From NCBI GenBank assembly GCA_015655445.1, contig JAATFA010000120.1, positions 1 through 38,764 of the forward strand: a stretch of DNA of 38,764 nt, read 5' to 3'. The DNA is from Actinomycetales bacterium (GTDB taxonomy: Bacteria > Actinomycetota > Actinomycetes > Actinomycetales > Microbacteriaceae). A program made the translations under genes and the position numbers. This document shows positions 16,513 to 24,825 of the stretch, piece by piece. The notes beneath the pieces were generated by a model. It was given only the letters and a program-made list of their open reading frames with translations. It was not told where the DNA came from and did no database searches. Each line of letters starts with the position of its first letter. Position 1 is the stretch's first letter.

Positions 16513-17462
16513 GAGACGTCCGCCCTACGGATCTGCCGGAACAGCGCGACGGAGATGAGCACCGCGACGAGCGTCATCATGAACGCGATCGCGACGCCTG
16601 GTCCGGTCTGGAAGTTCGCGAACACGGTCTGGTAGGCGAGCACGACGAGCGTGTTCGTCGCGTTGACCGGTCCGCCTCCGGTGAGCAGGAAGATCGTCGG
16701 GAAGTCGTTGATGCAGAAGATCGTCATGAGGATCCAGCTGATGTACGTCGACCTCGCGATGAGCGGGAGCGTCACCTGGAAGAAGATCTGCCTGCCGTTG
16801 GCGCCGTCGACGCGCGCGGCCTCGTACACGTTCGTGTCGATGCTCGCGAGCGCGGCTCCCGCCATGAGCATCATGAACGGGAAGCTCACCCACACCTTGA
16901 ACACGCACACGGTGACCTGCGCGAGCGTGGGGTCGGCGAGGAACAGCACGCTCCCGAGCCCGAGGTCCCGGGCGAGGAGCGGGACGGGGCTCGCGGGCGT
17001 CGCGACGAGCCAGTTCCATGCTGTGGAGGAGACGACGATCGGCACGATCCACGGCAGCAGCAGGAGCGTGCGGAAGACGCTGCGCACGTGCACGCGCTTG
17101 CGCAGCAGGAGTGCGAGGCCGAGGCCGATCGCCCAGCTTCCGAAGACGCCCGTGACCGTGAAGACGAGCGTGAAGAGCGCCGCATGCCAGAACACCGGGT
17201 TCTCGAGCGCGGTCACGAAGTTCTGCAGGCCGACGAAGTCTCCGAGAGCGACGAGCGACCCGTCGTGCAGTGCCTGCACGACGGCATACACGAGCGGGTA
17301 GCCGTGGATGACGACGACGAGGAACACGGACGGGGCCACGAGGAGCGCGAGGGTGAGCGCGCGGCCGCCGAACCGGCGCGGGCGCGGCGATCGCTCGCTG
17401 CGCCCGCCCACCCCCACGCCGTGCACGGCGCGCCCGATGGCGCGGGCCCCCGTGGCGGTCAT
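16509..17462 (-). CDS. ABC sugar importer permease (MalF type)
   Basis: A 317-aa permease with about six membrane helices after a basic N terminus. The EAA loop (YEAARVDGANGRQIFFQVTLPLIAR) and the closing LTGGGPVNATNTLVVLAYQTVF stretch mark the MalF-type CUT1 subunit. It lies 34 bp after the binding-protein gene and overlaps the MalG-type gene. It forms the heterodimeric channel with that protein. Confidence 0.93.
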   Translation of the reverse strand: MTATGARAIGRAVHGVGVGGRSERSPRPRRFGGRALTLALLVAPSVFLVVVIHGYPLVYAVVQALHDGSLVALGDFVGLQNFVTALENPVFWHAALFTLVFTVTGVFGSWAIGLGLALLLRKRVHVRSVFRTLLLLPWIVPIVVSSTAWNWLVATPASPVPLLARDLGLGSVLFLADPTLAQVTVCVFKVWVSFPFMMLMAGAALASIDTNVYEAARVDGANGRQIFFQVTLPLIARSTYISWILMTIFCINDFPTIFLLTGGGPVNATNTLVVLAYQTVFANFQTGPGVAIAFMMTLVAVLISVALFRQIRRADVS

Positions 17463-17496
17463 GCGCGCACTCGCTTCCGGGCCCGGTGTGCGGCCG

Positions 17497-18834
17497 TCAC
17501 GAGAGCACCGACTCGATGCCGGACTGCAAGGTCTTGAGGGCCGACTTCGAGTCGGTCTTGCCCTGCAGCATCGTCTGCGTGAACTGGTTGATGGCCGTCC
17601 CCGCGTCGACGGAGGCGAGGCCCGCGAAGAGCGTCGTGCCGCGGGCCGCGTAGCCCTTGCCCACCGGTCCCCACTCCTTGAGCACCTTGGCGACGTTCTT
17701 GTCGGCCTGCACCTGCGGCAGCGCGATGACCGACTTGTTGACGGGCAGCGAGCCGGTCACGCCCTTCGCGAAGAAGCCGTCCGTGCCCTGGAACTGCTTG
17801 AGCCACCAGATCATGAAGTCCTCGGACCCTTGCTGGCTGGGCGTGTCCGTGTACATCATGAAGTTCTTGAGGTACTCGAGCGTGCCCTTGTCGCCGTGGG
17901 GCCCGGCAAGCGGGCTCATGACGGCGAGGTCGTCCTCCGTGTCGCCCGCCTCGGAGGTGAGGGTCGCGTTGACGATCCCCATGGCGGCCTGTCCGTTCTT
18001 CCACTGGTCGTACAGGTTGTCCGTCGAGTAGCTCACCGAGGCCGGGTCGACCATTCCCGCGCCCACCATCTCGCGGACGAAGTCCATCGCCTCGACGTTG
18101 CGTGCGTAGAGGCAGTCCGGCTTGCCGTGCTCGTCGAAGAGCCCCCCGCCGTTGTTGATCATGAGCGAGACGAGCGCGTGGCCGCCGTACGAGGCGCCCG
18201 TGCCGGCCGCGGTCGCCCAACCGTACGCGCCGATCTTCGCGAGCGCCTTGCCCGCGGCGAGGAAGGAGTCCCAGTCGGTCGGCACGTCGACGCCGGCCTT
18301 GTCGAGGAGCGACTTCCGGTACCACATGGGGCGGATGTCCATGCCCCACGGCACGGCGACGTAGCCCTTGCTCGTCTTGAACGGCTCCGTGACGCCGGCG
18401 ACGTAGTCGTCGTACATGCCGTTCTTCTTCATCGTCTCGATGAGGTGGTCGGCGTAGGCGATCGCGCCCTCGTTCGCGAACTGGAAGGCCTGGAACGCGT
18501 ATCCGCCGCTCACCGCGGGTCCCTTCCCGGCAGCGATGGAGGCCTGGAACGTCTGGAAGAGGTTGGCCGCGGGGATGATCTGGTACTCCGCGGTGAGGCC
18601 GCCGTCCTTCCACCCCTCGATAAGGGTCTTCGAGAGCGTGTTGTACTCACCGGTGCCGAGGATGGAGTCCCAGTACTTGAGGACGCCCGTCGGCAGCTTG
18701 CCGGACGAGGCCTGCGGCCCCTCCCCGTCCGAGGCGCACGCCGCGAGGATCGGCACGAGGGTCGAGGCGCCGGCGAACGCCAGGAAGCTGCGGCGCGGGA
18801 GGGTGATGCGAGAGCTGGTGTCTGCGGTGTTCAT
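17497..18834 (-). CDS. ABC sugar-binding lipoprotein
   Basis: A 445-aa extracellular solute-binding protein (family 1). The signal peptide has a twin-arginine pair (Arg14-Arg15, LPRRSFLAFAG) and a lipobox ILAAC with Cys33, so it is probably a Tat-exported lipoprotein anchored outside the membrane. The mature part shows typical features (LKYWDSILGTGEYN, then AYGWATAAGTGASYGG). It is first in sugar operon 1, with a strong AGAGGAGA box. The ligand is unknown; the downstream isomerases and lactonase suggest a mono- or disaccharide. Confidence 0.93.
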   Translation of the reverse strand: MNTADTSSRITLPRRSFLAFAGASTLVPILAACASDGEGPQASSGKLPTGVLKYWDSILGTGEYNTLSKTLIEGWKDGGLTAEYQIIPAANLFQTFQASIAAGKGPAVSGGYAFQAFQFANEGAIAYADHLIETMKKNGMYDDYVAGVTEPFKTSKGYVAVPWGMDIRPMWYRKSLLDKAGVDVPTDWDSFLAAGKALAKIGAYGWATAAGTGASYGGHALVSLMINNGGGLFDEHGKPDCLYARNVEAMDFVREMVGAGMVDPASVSYSTDNLYDQWKNGQAAMGIVNATLTSEAGDTEDDLAVMSPLAGPHGDKGTLEYLKNFMMYTDTPSQQGSEDFMIWWLKQFQGTDGFFAKGVTGSLPVNKSVIALPQVQADKNVAKVLKEWGPVGKGYAARGTTLFAGLASVDAGTAINQFTQTMLQGKTDSKSALKTLQSGIESVLS

Positions 18835-19065
18835 GGCGGTATCTCCTCTGTCTCTTCATTGAGATGGGTCGCGGGCACGCGGAGAGAAGCTGATCTGTAC
18901 TCGTGTTCTCGGAGACGGACGTGTCCGACGCGGGGCAATCAACAGGACGACGCAGAGAGCAACGCGCGCTCGTCGGCGGCGAAGAGGGCAGGCGTCCGGC
19001 GACCGTCGCGCGGCCGCCGGAACGCCCTCGGACTACGCCGTGTCCGGGGAGCGTGAAATGTTGCT

Positions 19066-19101
19066 ACGCGTTAACATACTTGAACTGTAAACGCGTGACA
19101 A
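19066..19101 (-). promoter_or_regulatory. Promoter and candidate operator of sugar operon 1
   Basis: On the minus strand a -35 box TTGTCA (19096-19101) is separated by exactly 17 bp from a -10 box TATGTT (19073-19078). Inverted half-sites ACGCGTT (19066-19072) and AACGCGT (19090-19096) bracket the -10 box and spacer, one touching the -35. This arrangement suits repression by a dimeric regulator. The transcript would have a leader of roughly 230 nt before the binding-protein ATG. Confidence 0.6.
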
Positions 19102-19200
19102 CAAATTGTGCAAGAGGCAATCTCCCCCCGCACGCTCCCGCCCCGCCGTGCGCCCGGCGCGTCGAGCGTCCCCCGCGCGCCGACCCCGGGCGCTCGGCGC

Positions 19201-19289
19201 GCGCCGTGCCGCGGCGCGGCGCGGCGCGCGAAGTGTGAGTTTGTGCGGGTTCGGGGGAGCCCGAACCCGCACAAACTCACACTTCGGCT
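19201..19289. repeat. 89-bp palindromic repeat element, copy B
   Basis: The second copy of the element at 8865-8953: the same 28-bp GC block, perfect 27-bp arms at 19229-19255 and 19260-19286, loop GGAG, then GCT. It lies 18 bp beyond the stop of the minus-strand VOC gene and upstream of operon 1, in the same orientation relative to the preceding minus-strand gene as copy A. Confidence 0.9.
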
Positions 19290-19307
19290 ACCGGACGACG
19301 GCGGGGG

Positions 19308-19667
19308 TCAGCCCCAGCAGAGGCAGAAGGGGTGGCCGGAGGGATCCGCGTAGACCTGGAACCCCTCCTCGCGCGAGCGGTCGGCCTCCGTGAGCGGGCG
19401 CGCCCCGAGCGCGACGGCCTCGTCGTGAGCGGACGCGATGTCCTCGACGTACAGGTCGAGGTGGAGCTGCTGGGGGGCGCCGTCCGGCCACTCCGGCGGC
19501 ACGTGGTCGGGCGCGAGCTGGAAGGCGAGGCGCGGCTCGCCGTCGACGGACACCGTGTGCCAGTCGTCCTCCGCCTCGACCGTGCCGCCGAGCAGACGCG
19601 CCCAGAACGAGCTCTCCGCTGCGAGGTCCGCCGTGTCGAAGACGACGATCTGCCGTGTGATCTTCAT
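19308..19667 (-). CDS. VOC-family glyoxalase/dioxygenase-like protein
   Basis: A 119-aa vicinal-oxygen-chelate protein: MKITRQIVVFDTADLAAESSFWARLLGG at the start, QLHLDLYVEDIASAHDEAVALGARPL in the middle and VYADPSGHPFCLCWG at the end. This is the common small glyoxalase-like group in actinobacteria, of unknown activity. Possible metal ligands are the His of LHLDLYV and residues of the DPSGHPF motif. It is a monocistronic gene. Confidence 0.88.
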   Translation of the reverse strand: MKITRQIVVFDTADLAAESSFWARLLGGTVEAEDDWHTVSVDGEPRLAFQLAPDHVPPEWPDGAPQQLHLDLYVEDIASAHDEAVALGARPLTEADRSREEGFQVYADPSGHPFCLCWG

Positions 19668-19674
19668 GCGAGCA

Positions 19675-19706
19675 TCGTCGCGCCGCGCGCCGCGCGCCGC
19701 GCGCCG
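19675..19706. repeat. Short 7-bp tandem repeat upstream of VOC gene
   Basis: Three exact copies and one imperfect copy of CGCCGCG run in tandem just upstream of the VOC gene start. This is pure GC in a small gap, perhaps generated by replication slippage. No function can be assigned. Confidence 0.5.
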
Positions 19707-19882
19707 ACGCTAGCCAGACCCCGCATCCCGTTCGCAGCCCATTCGGATCGACCGCAGGGCCCCCGCTGCGCACGCCGACGCACGAGACGGTCGCCGACGG
19801 GCTCGCCCGCGCCCGCGCACGCCCCCCTCGGCGCGTCCCGACAGCGCCGCTCACCGACCTGGACGCGCCGGTGCGCGGGCGC

Positions 19883-20362
19883 CTATCGCGCGTGCTCGCC
19901 GCGGAGGCGTGCGACGTGCTGCTGCTGCAGGGCGGTCGCGCGCGTGACGAAGCGGTGGACGACGTCGAGCTCGTCGACGTCGAAGTGTTCCGCGACGTCC
20001 GCGGTGCTCGCCTCGAGCAGAGGCTCGAGCAGCGACCATGCGCGCTCGCGTCCTGCGGCCGTGATGCGGACGAGCGTCTTGCGCCGGTCGTCCGCATGCG
20101 GTGCGCGCGCGAGGTACCCGGCTCGCTCGAGACGGTCGATCATCGTCGTGACGCTTCCCGTGGTGAGGCCGAGGCGCTCGGCGATCGTGCGAGGGGTGAT
20201 CTCGGCGTCCGGGTCGCTCATGAGGATCTCGAGGCAGCGCAGGTCCGTGCTGTTGACCCGCAGGATCCGCGCCATCTCGCGGTCGAAGTCGTCCACGGCA
20301 GCCTGGTACTCCTGCATAGCGAGGCCGACCTCAAGTATCTTGAGCATCAAGTCACTTGACAT
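19883..20362 (-). CDS. MarR-family regulator
   Basis: A 159-aa winged-helix regulator. The DNA-binding region is STDLRCLEILMSDPDAEITPRTIAERLGLTTGSVTTMIDRLERAGYLARAPHADDRRKTLVRITAAG (about residues 38-105) with the MarR wing motif DDRRKxxVxIT. The start is the ATG at 20362 because GGAG lies 9 bp before it; the ATG at 20347 has no ribosome site. It is divergent from an FAD monooxygenase, the classic layout for a MarR repressor of a detoxification or aromatic-degradation gene. An unusual array of half-sites covers its start. Confidence 0.92.
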   Translation of the reverse strand: MSSDLMLKILEVGLAMQEYQAAVDDFDREMARILRVNSTDLRCLEILMSDPDAEITPRTIAERLGLTTGSVTTMIDRLERAGYLARAPHADDRRKTLVRITAAGRERAWSLLEPLLEASTADVAEHFDVDELDVVHRFVTRATALQQQHVARLRGEHAR

Positions 20363-20400
20363 TCAAGTCATCTCCGCCCATGATCGTTTGATCATCAAGT
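20330..20400. promoter_or_regulatory. Phased CTTGA/TCAAG operator array
   Basis: Alternating half-sites TCAAG (20331), CTTGA (20339), TCAAG (20347), CTTGA (20355) and TCAAG (20363) begin exactly 8 bp apart. The phase resumes at 20387 (TTTGA, one mismatch) and 20395 (TCAAG). This builds overlapping perfect palindromes such as CTCAAGTATCTTGAG, TCAAGTCACTTGA and ACTTGACATTCAAGT. It spans the marR start codon and the gap to the monooxygenase. MarR binding and autoregulation are inferred. Confidence 0.75.
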
Positions 20401-20423
20401 TATCAGGGGGAGGAGCGGTCGCC

Positions 20424-21635
20424 ATGACCAGGGCGCTCATCATCGGCGGCGGCATCGCGGGGCCCACGGCGGCCGTCGCGCTGCGCCGGATCGGCATGGA
20501 GGCGGAGGTGTTCGAGCAGCTGCCGCCCGACGCCGACCACCGCGGATCGTGGATCACCTTTCAGGCGAACGGTCTCGACGCCCTGCGCTCGATCGGCATG
20601 GGGCGATGGGTGGAGGGATTCGGGTACCCAGTCGACACGATCAGCTTCGTCAACGGCAGGGGCCGCCTGCTCGGGCGCATGCCCATGGCCTTCCGCCGCC
20701 CCGACGGCCTCACCTCCCTCATGATGCCCCGCGCGCGGCTGTTCGTCTCGCTCGCCGAGATGGCCCGTTCCGAGGGCGTGACGATCCATCACGGCAAGCG
20801 CATGGTCGATGCGCGTGCGAACCGCGACGGGGTCGTCGCATGGTTCGAGGACGGCACGGAGGCGACCGGCGACATCCTCATCGGCGCCGACGGCATCCAC
20901 TCGAGGATCCGCACGATCATCGACCCGAACGCGCCCGCCCCCCGCTACGTGCCCGTGCTCAACACCGGCGGGCACATTCCGAACTTCACGGTCGACGTGC
21001 CCCCACGCGACTTTCGGATGCAGTTCGGCACGAGATGCTTCTTCGCCTGGATGAACACGCCCGACGGCGGCACGGTGTGGTTCGCGAATCCGCCGATGCG
21101 GCGCGAGCCGACGCGCGGCGAGCTCGCACGCATGACCGACGAGCAGTGGCGGCTCTGGCTGCACGAGCTCATGGACGGCGACATCGGGCCGGCGTCGGCG
21201 ATCATCGACGCCGCCCCGGCGCCCATCCAGGGGTGGGCGACCTACGACATGCCCGTCGTGACGCGCTGGCACGACGGATCGCGCATGGTCGTCATCGGCG
21301 ACGCCGCCCACGCGACCTCGCCCGCCTCCGGGCAGGGCGCGTCCATGGCGCTCGAGGACGCCGTCATCCTCGCCCAGTGCCTGCGTGACTGCCCGACGGC
21401 GCGCTCCGCGTTCGCGACCTTCCAGTCGCTGCGCCGCGATCGCGTCGAGCGGATCGTCGAGATGGGACGCGCGTCGTCCGCCGACAAGGCCGCCGGGCCG
21501 GTCATGCGGGTCGTGCGCGACCTCATCCTTCCCCGCAAGTTCCGCGCGGCCGCCGCGGACGGGGGCGCCTCGATGATGTGGCTCCAGGGCCACCACATCG
21601 ACTTCGATCGGAGGGTCGCTCCCATCACCGCGTGA
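20424..21635 (+). CDS. FAD-dependent aromatic-type monooxygenase
   Basis: A 403-aa class A flavoprotein hydroxylase. FAD is bound by ALIIGGGIAGPTAAVALRRIGMEAEVFEQ (residues 4-32), the DG motif is ILIGADGIHSRIR, and the GD motif is MVVIGDAAHATSPASGQGASMALEDAVILA. These three motifs define the PHBH-like NAD(P)H-dependent monooxygenases that hydroxylate aromatic or related substrates or inactivate antibiotics. The ATG follows GGGGGAGGAG; the open frame further upstream is antisense to marR. Regulation by the divergent MarR protein is likely. Confidence 0.92.
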   Translation: MTRALIIGGGIAGPTAAVALRRIGMEAEVFEQLPPDADHRGSWITFQANGLDALRSIGMGRWVEGFGYPVDTISFVNGRGRLLGRMPMAFRRPDGLTSLMMPRARLFVSLAEMARSEGVTIHHGKRMVDARANRDGVVAWFEDGTEATGDILIGADGIHSRIRTIIDPNAPAPRYVPVLNTGGHIPNFTVDVPPRDFRMQFGTRCFFAWMNTPDGGTVWFANPPMRREPTRGELARMTDEQWRLWLHELMDGDIGPASAIIDAAPAPIQGWATYDMPVVTRWHDGSRMVVIGDAAHATSPASGQGASMALEDAVILAQCLRDCPTARSAFATFQSLRRDRVERIVEMGRASSADKAAGPVMRVVRDLILPRKFRAAAADGGASMMWLQGHHIDFDRRVAPITA

Positions 21636-22632
21636 AACCCGCCTGCTCGGCGGCAGCGTCCCCGCGCAGCACGGCCCCGCGCACGGCCGCGTCCACGGAC
21701 ACGCCGCCCTCGGCGAGCGCATCGAGCACGGCGCCGACGATGGGGACCGCGCCCTCGGTGACGACGCGGCATCGCGGCAGCGTACGGGCGAGCTCGCGGA
21801 CCGCCGCCGCGCGCACGAGCGGGTCGCGGACCACGGATCCGCCGAGCGTCACGGCGAACGGCTCGTCGGGCGCCAGCCCGACACGATGCGCGCACGCCCT
21901 CGCGTAGCACGCGACGCGACGGGCGTGCTCGTCGACGATCCCGACCGCGACGACGTCGCCGGCGGCGGCCTCCGCGAGCACGACGGGCGCTGCTCGCGCC
22001 CGCTCCCGGTGCGTGGCCCCCGAGCCGCCTCGTCGCGTGAAGGCGTGCAGCATCGCCTCGACCGACTCGGCGCCGTAGAACGCAGGGAGCGCGTGGGCGA
22101 GCGCCGTCGGCGGCGCCAGCCCGATCTCGGCCCGGTACACGGTTGAGAGCGCGTCGGCGACGAGACCGGCGGCACCCAGCGGATGCTGGAGCCACCACGA
22201 CAGGGCGAACTCGTCGCCACCGCGCCCACGTGCGGAGACCGCCGCGCCCGTGCCGAGCGCGATCGCGACCCCGACGCCGTCCGCGTCGCCGCAGCGCAGC
22301 AGTGCGAAACCGTCGTTCTTGACCGAGAGGGACCGCTCCGGCTCGAGCTGGCCCCGGACGGCGTCGATCCAGAGCCGCTCGTCCTCGGGCCAGTCGACCC
22401 CCGCGAGGCGGAAGGCCACGGCACGCAACGAGGAGCCTCCACGCTCTCGAGCGCAGGCGAGCGCCGCGTGCGAGAGGCGCAGCACCTCCGCGACGGCCTC
22501 GTCCGGATGCTCGACGCCGTAGATGTCGCCGAGGCCGCCGAGCGCGGAGCCGAGCACGACTCCGCGCGCGTCGGCGACGACGGCTATCGTCTTGGTGTTG
22601 CCGGCGTCGACGCCGAGGAAGAGCTCCGTCAC
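21625..22632 (-). CDS. BadF/BcrA-type kinase, N-acetylglucosamine-kinase-like
   Basis: A 335-aa ASKHA-fold kinase. The N-terminal phosphate-1 loop FLGVDAGNTKTIAVVAD, the VKNDGFALLRCG catalytic region, the adenosine region IALGTGAAVSARG and VTLGGSVVRDP fit the BadF/BadG family, which includes eukaryotic-type GlcNAc kinases. Phosphorylation of an amino sugar is plausible next to a NagB-like protein and a GH4 glycosidase. The GTG start overlaps the GH4 stop by 4 bp. It is the last gene of sugar operon 2; its 3' end overlaps the convergent monooxygenase by 11 bp. Confidence 0.85.
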   Translation of the reverse strand: MTELFLGVDAGNTKTIAVVADARGVVLGSALGGLGDIYGVEHPDEAVAEVLRLSHAALACARERGGSSLRAVAFRLAGVDWPEDERLWIDAVRGQLEPERSLSVKNDGFALLRCGDADGVGVAIALGTGAAVSARGRGGDEFALSWWLQHPLGAAGLVADALSTVYRAEIGLAPPTALAHALPAFYGAESVEAMLHAFTRRGGSGATHRERARAAPVVLAEAAAGDVVAVGIVDEHARRVACYARACAHRVGLAPDEPFAVTLGGSVVRDPLVRAAAVRELARTLPRCRVVTEGAVPIVGAVLDALAEGGVSVDAAVRGAVLRGDAAAEQAGFTR

Positions 22633-23930
22633 CGCAGCAGCCGCTCCGGGAGGTAGGCCGCATGGGCCGCCGCCATCTCGTCGTACAGCTCCTCGGCGAC
22701 CTTCAGGTTCTCCACGAGTGGGTTCGCCAGCAGCGCGCGGATTCCGTCCTTACGCGTGCCCTCCCAGCCGGCCCTCGCGGCGAGGACCTGATACTCGGCG
22801 AGCTGTTGCGTGATGCCGAGCACGGCATGCGGAAGCGGCTTCTGGGGACGGATGTGGAAGCCGCTCCTGTCGACGTCGCACCACACCTCGACGACCGTGT
22901 GCTCGTCGAAGCCCGGCAGCGCACCCCCCGCGTTCGGCAGGTTCACCGGCAGCGTAGCCCCCGTGTCGTTGTAGTGGGCGCTCATCACGTCGATCGCGAG
23001 CTCGAGCTCGTGGATGCCGCCGCGCGAGCGCTCCGGGTCGAGCTCCGGCGCCTCCGAGAGCGCCTGCTCGCGGTAATGCTCCCAGTAGCCCGGGATCGCG
23101 TCCATGATGACCTCCGCCCGCGTCTTCGCAGCACCCTGCTGCTCGCGAAGCAGCTCCTCGCGAAAGTAGTAGTAGTTGAAGTAGTCCGACGGGATCGAGC
23201 CCATCGTCACCGCGAGATGCAGCGCACGCCGTGCGTTCGCGTCGAGCGTGGGGTCGTGCTTCCGCTCCTCCCACGCCCGCTCGAGGAGCGGCATCACATC
23301 CTCCCCGTCATAGAGGTGCTCGGTGCTCCAGCAGTTGTGGTTGACGCCCGCCATCGTCACGCGGGCGCGTTCGGGGTCGAGACCCGCAGCCTTCAGCACG
23401 ACCGGCGGGAAGACGATCGGCCCCTCGCACATCGAGACGAGCGTGACGTCGCTGTACTGGGTCACGGCCTGGGCGACGATGTTGACCGGGTTCGTGTAGT
23501 TGAAGATCGTGGCGCCCGGCGCGACGGCATGCAGGTCGTCGACGACGCCCTTGAGGACGTTCACCGACCGCAGAGACATGAAGAACCCGCCCGCGCCCTG
23601 CGTCTCCTGGCCGATCACCCCGTGCTTGATCGGGATGCGCTCGTCGAGCGCGCGCGCCGGGAACCCGCCCGGACGGAAGCTCGAGAGCACAGCGTCGACG
23701 TCGCGGAGACCGGCACGGCGATCGGTCGTCGCGGTGACCGTGAGGTCGAGCCCCTGCGCGCGGATCATGCGCTCGGTGATCGTGCGCACGATCTCGAGGT
23801 GGTCGGGGTCGAGGTCGATGAGGACGATCTCGGACCCGGCGAACTCGGGCCCATGCCACAGCAGGGATGCCATGGTCCCGGCCGCCCGGGAGGATCCTCC
23901 GCCGAGGTATGCGAGCTTGATGCGTGCCAT
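22629..23930 (-). CDS. Family 4 glycosidase (NAD- and metal-dependent)
   Basis: A 433-aa GH4 enzyme. The N terminus KLAYLGGGSSRAAGTMASLL is the GH4 NAD-binding loop, followed by VLIDLDPDHLEIV. The metal-ligand Cys is in VSMCEGPIVFP and the His in MAGVNHNCWS; NYTNPVNIV and the Tyr-rich IPSDYFNYYYF catalytic region are also present. GH4 enzymes cleave glycosides by transient oxidation at C3, most often 6-phosphoglycosides such as those made by PTS import. Here the importer is ABC-type, so an unphosphorylated substrate, or one phosphorylated by the neighbouring kinase, must be considered. The ATG at 23930 is chosen because the NAD loop starts there. Confidence 0.9.
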   Translation of the reverse strand: MARIKLAYLGGGSSRAAGTMASLLWHGPEFAGSEIVLIDLDPDHLEIVRTITERMIRAQGLDLTVTATTDRRAGLRDVDAVLSSFRPGGFPARALDERIPIKHGVIGQETQGAGGFFMSLRSVNVLKGVVDDLHAVAPGATIFNYTNPVNIVAQAVTQYSDVTLVSMCEGPIVFPPVVLKAAGLDPERARVTMAGVNHNCWSTEHLYDGEDVMPLLERAWEERKHDPTLDANARRALHLAVTMGSIPSDYFNYYYFREELLREQQGAAKTRAEVIMDAIPGYWEHYREQALSEAPELDPERSRGGIHELELAIDVMSAHYNDTGATLPVNLPNAGGALPGFDEHTVVEVWCDVDRSGFHIRPQKPLPHAVLGITQQLAEYQVLAARAGWEGTRKDGIRALLANPLVENLKVAEELYDEMAAAHAAYLPERLLR

Positions 23931-23980
23931 GAGGGTGTGTATGACCTTTCGTGTCGGTTGTGCTCTGGGGCGAGGAGGGA

Positions 23981-24787
23981 TCAGGAGGCGGCCGCCAGCA
24001 GCGCCGCCGCCTCGCGGTCCGCGAGGAAGCGCGGCGAGGCGCACTCGCTCAGCACCGTGGCCGGCCAGTCCGGCTCGTACGCGCTCGCGGCCGCGAGACG
24101 CCGCACGGTCACGCGCTTGTGCGCGCCCGTCGCGATCATGACGACCGAGCGGGAGAGGTCGCGGATCGTCGCGATGCCGACGGTCACGCCGAACTCGGGC
24201 ACCTCCTCGAGGGAGCGGAGGCTCGGGAAGGTGCCGAGGTTGTCGCGCCGCGTCGGCTCGCCGATCGCGACGACGCGCGTGACACTGTCCGCGCTCGAGC
24301 CGGCGGGGTTGAGCGCGACATGACCGTCGGAGGCGCCGGAGGCGAGCAGGAAGACGTCGACACCTCCCGCCTCCGCGAGCGCACGGTCATACTCCCCGGG
24401 CTCCGAGGCCGGATCCGGCCACCACAGGTTCGACTCCGGCAGCTCGTTCCCCGGAGCCGCGGCCGCGTTGAGCGGCGCGAGGATCCGCTCGCGCGCGAAG
24501 CCTACGCAGCTGTGCGCGGCGCCGGGGTCGACGGCCCGGAGGCCCCTCGGCGTCTGCTCGAGGTACTCGTCCATGAGCGCGATGACGACGCGGCCCAGGT
24601 CGAGCCGACGCTCGGAGACGAGCCGCGCGAGGTGCCGGTACGTGCTGAGCGGGCTCCGACCGCTGGGGCAGCCGAGAACGAACGCGCGGCCCGCCTCCGT
24701 CGCCTGCTGCAGGCGCCCGGCGATCTGCAGCGCCGCCACGCGACCGACCTCGTCGGCGGACTCGAGGACTTCGGGCTGAACGTGCAT
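23981..24787 (-). CDS. NagB-like sugar phosphate deaminase/isomerase family protein
   Basis: A 268-aa protein of the glucosamine-6-phosphate isomerase/6-phosphogluconolactonase superfamily. The phosphate loop FVLGCPSGRSPLSTYRHL and the ALMDEYLEQ motif (Asp corresponding to the catalytic Asp72 of E. coli NagB) are conserved, as are Asp and His in SDGHVALNPAGSS. The Glu that follows in true deaminases (NEPGSS) is replaced by Pro here. The second half (VTVGIATIRDLSRSVVMIATGAHKR) aligns with NagB. Deamination of GlcN-6-P is therefore possible but not assured. The ATG follows AAGGAG. Confidence 0.82.
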   Translation of the reverse strand: MHVQPEVLESADEVGRVAALQIAGRLQQATEAGRAFVLGCPSGRSPLSTYRHLARLVSERRLDLGRVVIALMDEYLEQTPRGLRAVDPGAAHSCVGFARERILAPLNAAAAPGNELPESNLWWPDPASEPGEYDRALAEAGGVDVFLLASGASDGHVALNPAGSSADSVTRVVAIGEPTRRDNLGTFPSLRSLEEVPEFGVTVGIATIRDLSRSVVMIATGAHKRVTVRRLAAASAYEPDWPATVLSECASPRFLADREAAALLAAAS

Positions 24788-24825
24788 GAGGCAGGACTCC
24801 TTCGGTGGTGCGGCGACGGTCGCGG

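Larger units (their letters stand above)
18835..19307. other. Non-coding stretch before sugar operon 1
   Basis: No gene is supported here. It holds a leader of about 230 bp for the binding-protein gene, an AT-rich promoter island around 19055-19110, and the second copy of the 89-bp palindromic repeat at 19201-19289. Open frames across it are antisense or repeat-derived. Confidence 0.7.

Noticed and set aside
19332-20423. Long upstream extension of the monooxygenase frame
   Set aside because: It is antisense to the VOC and marR genes; the FAD motif and ribosome site place the start at 20424.
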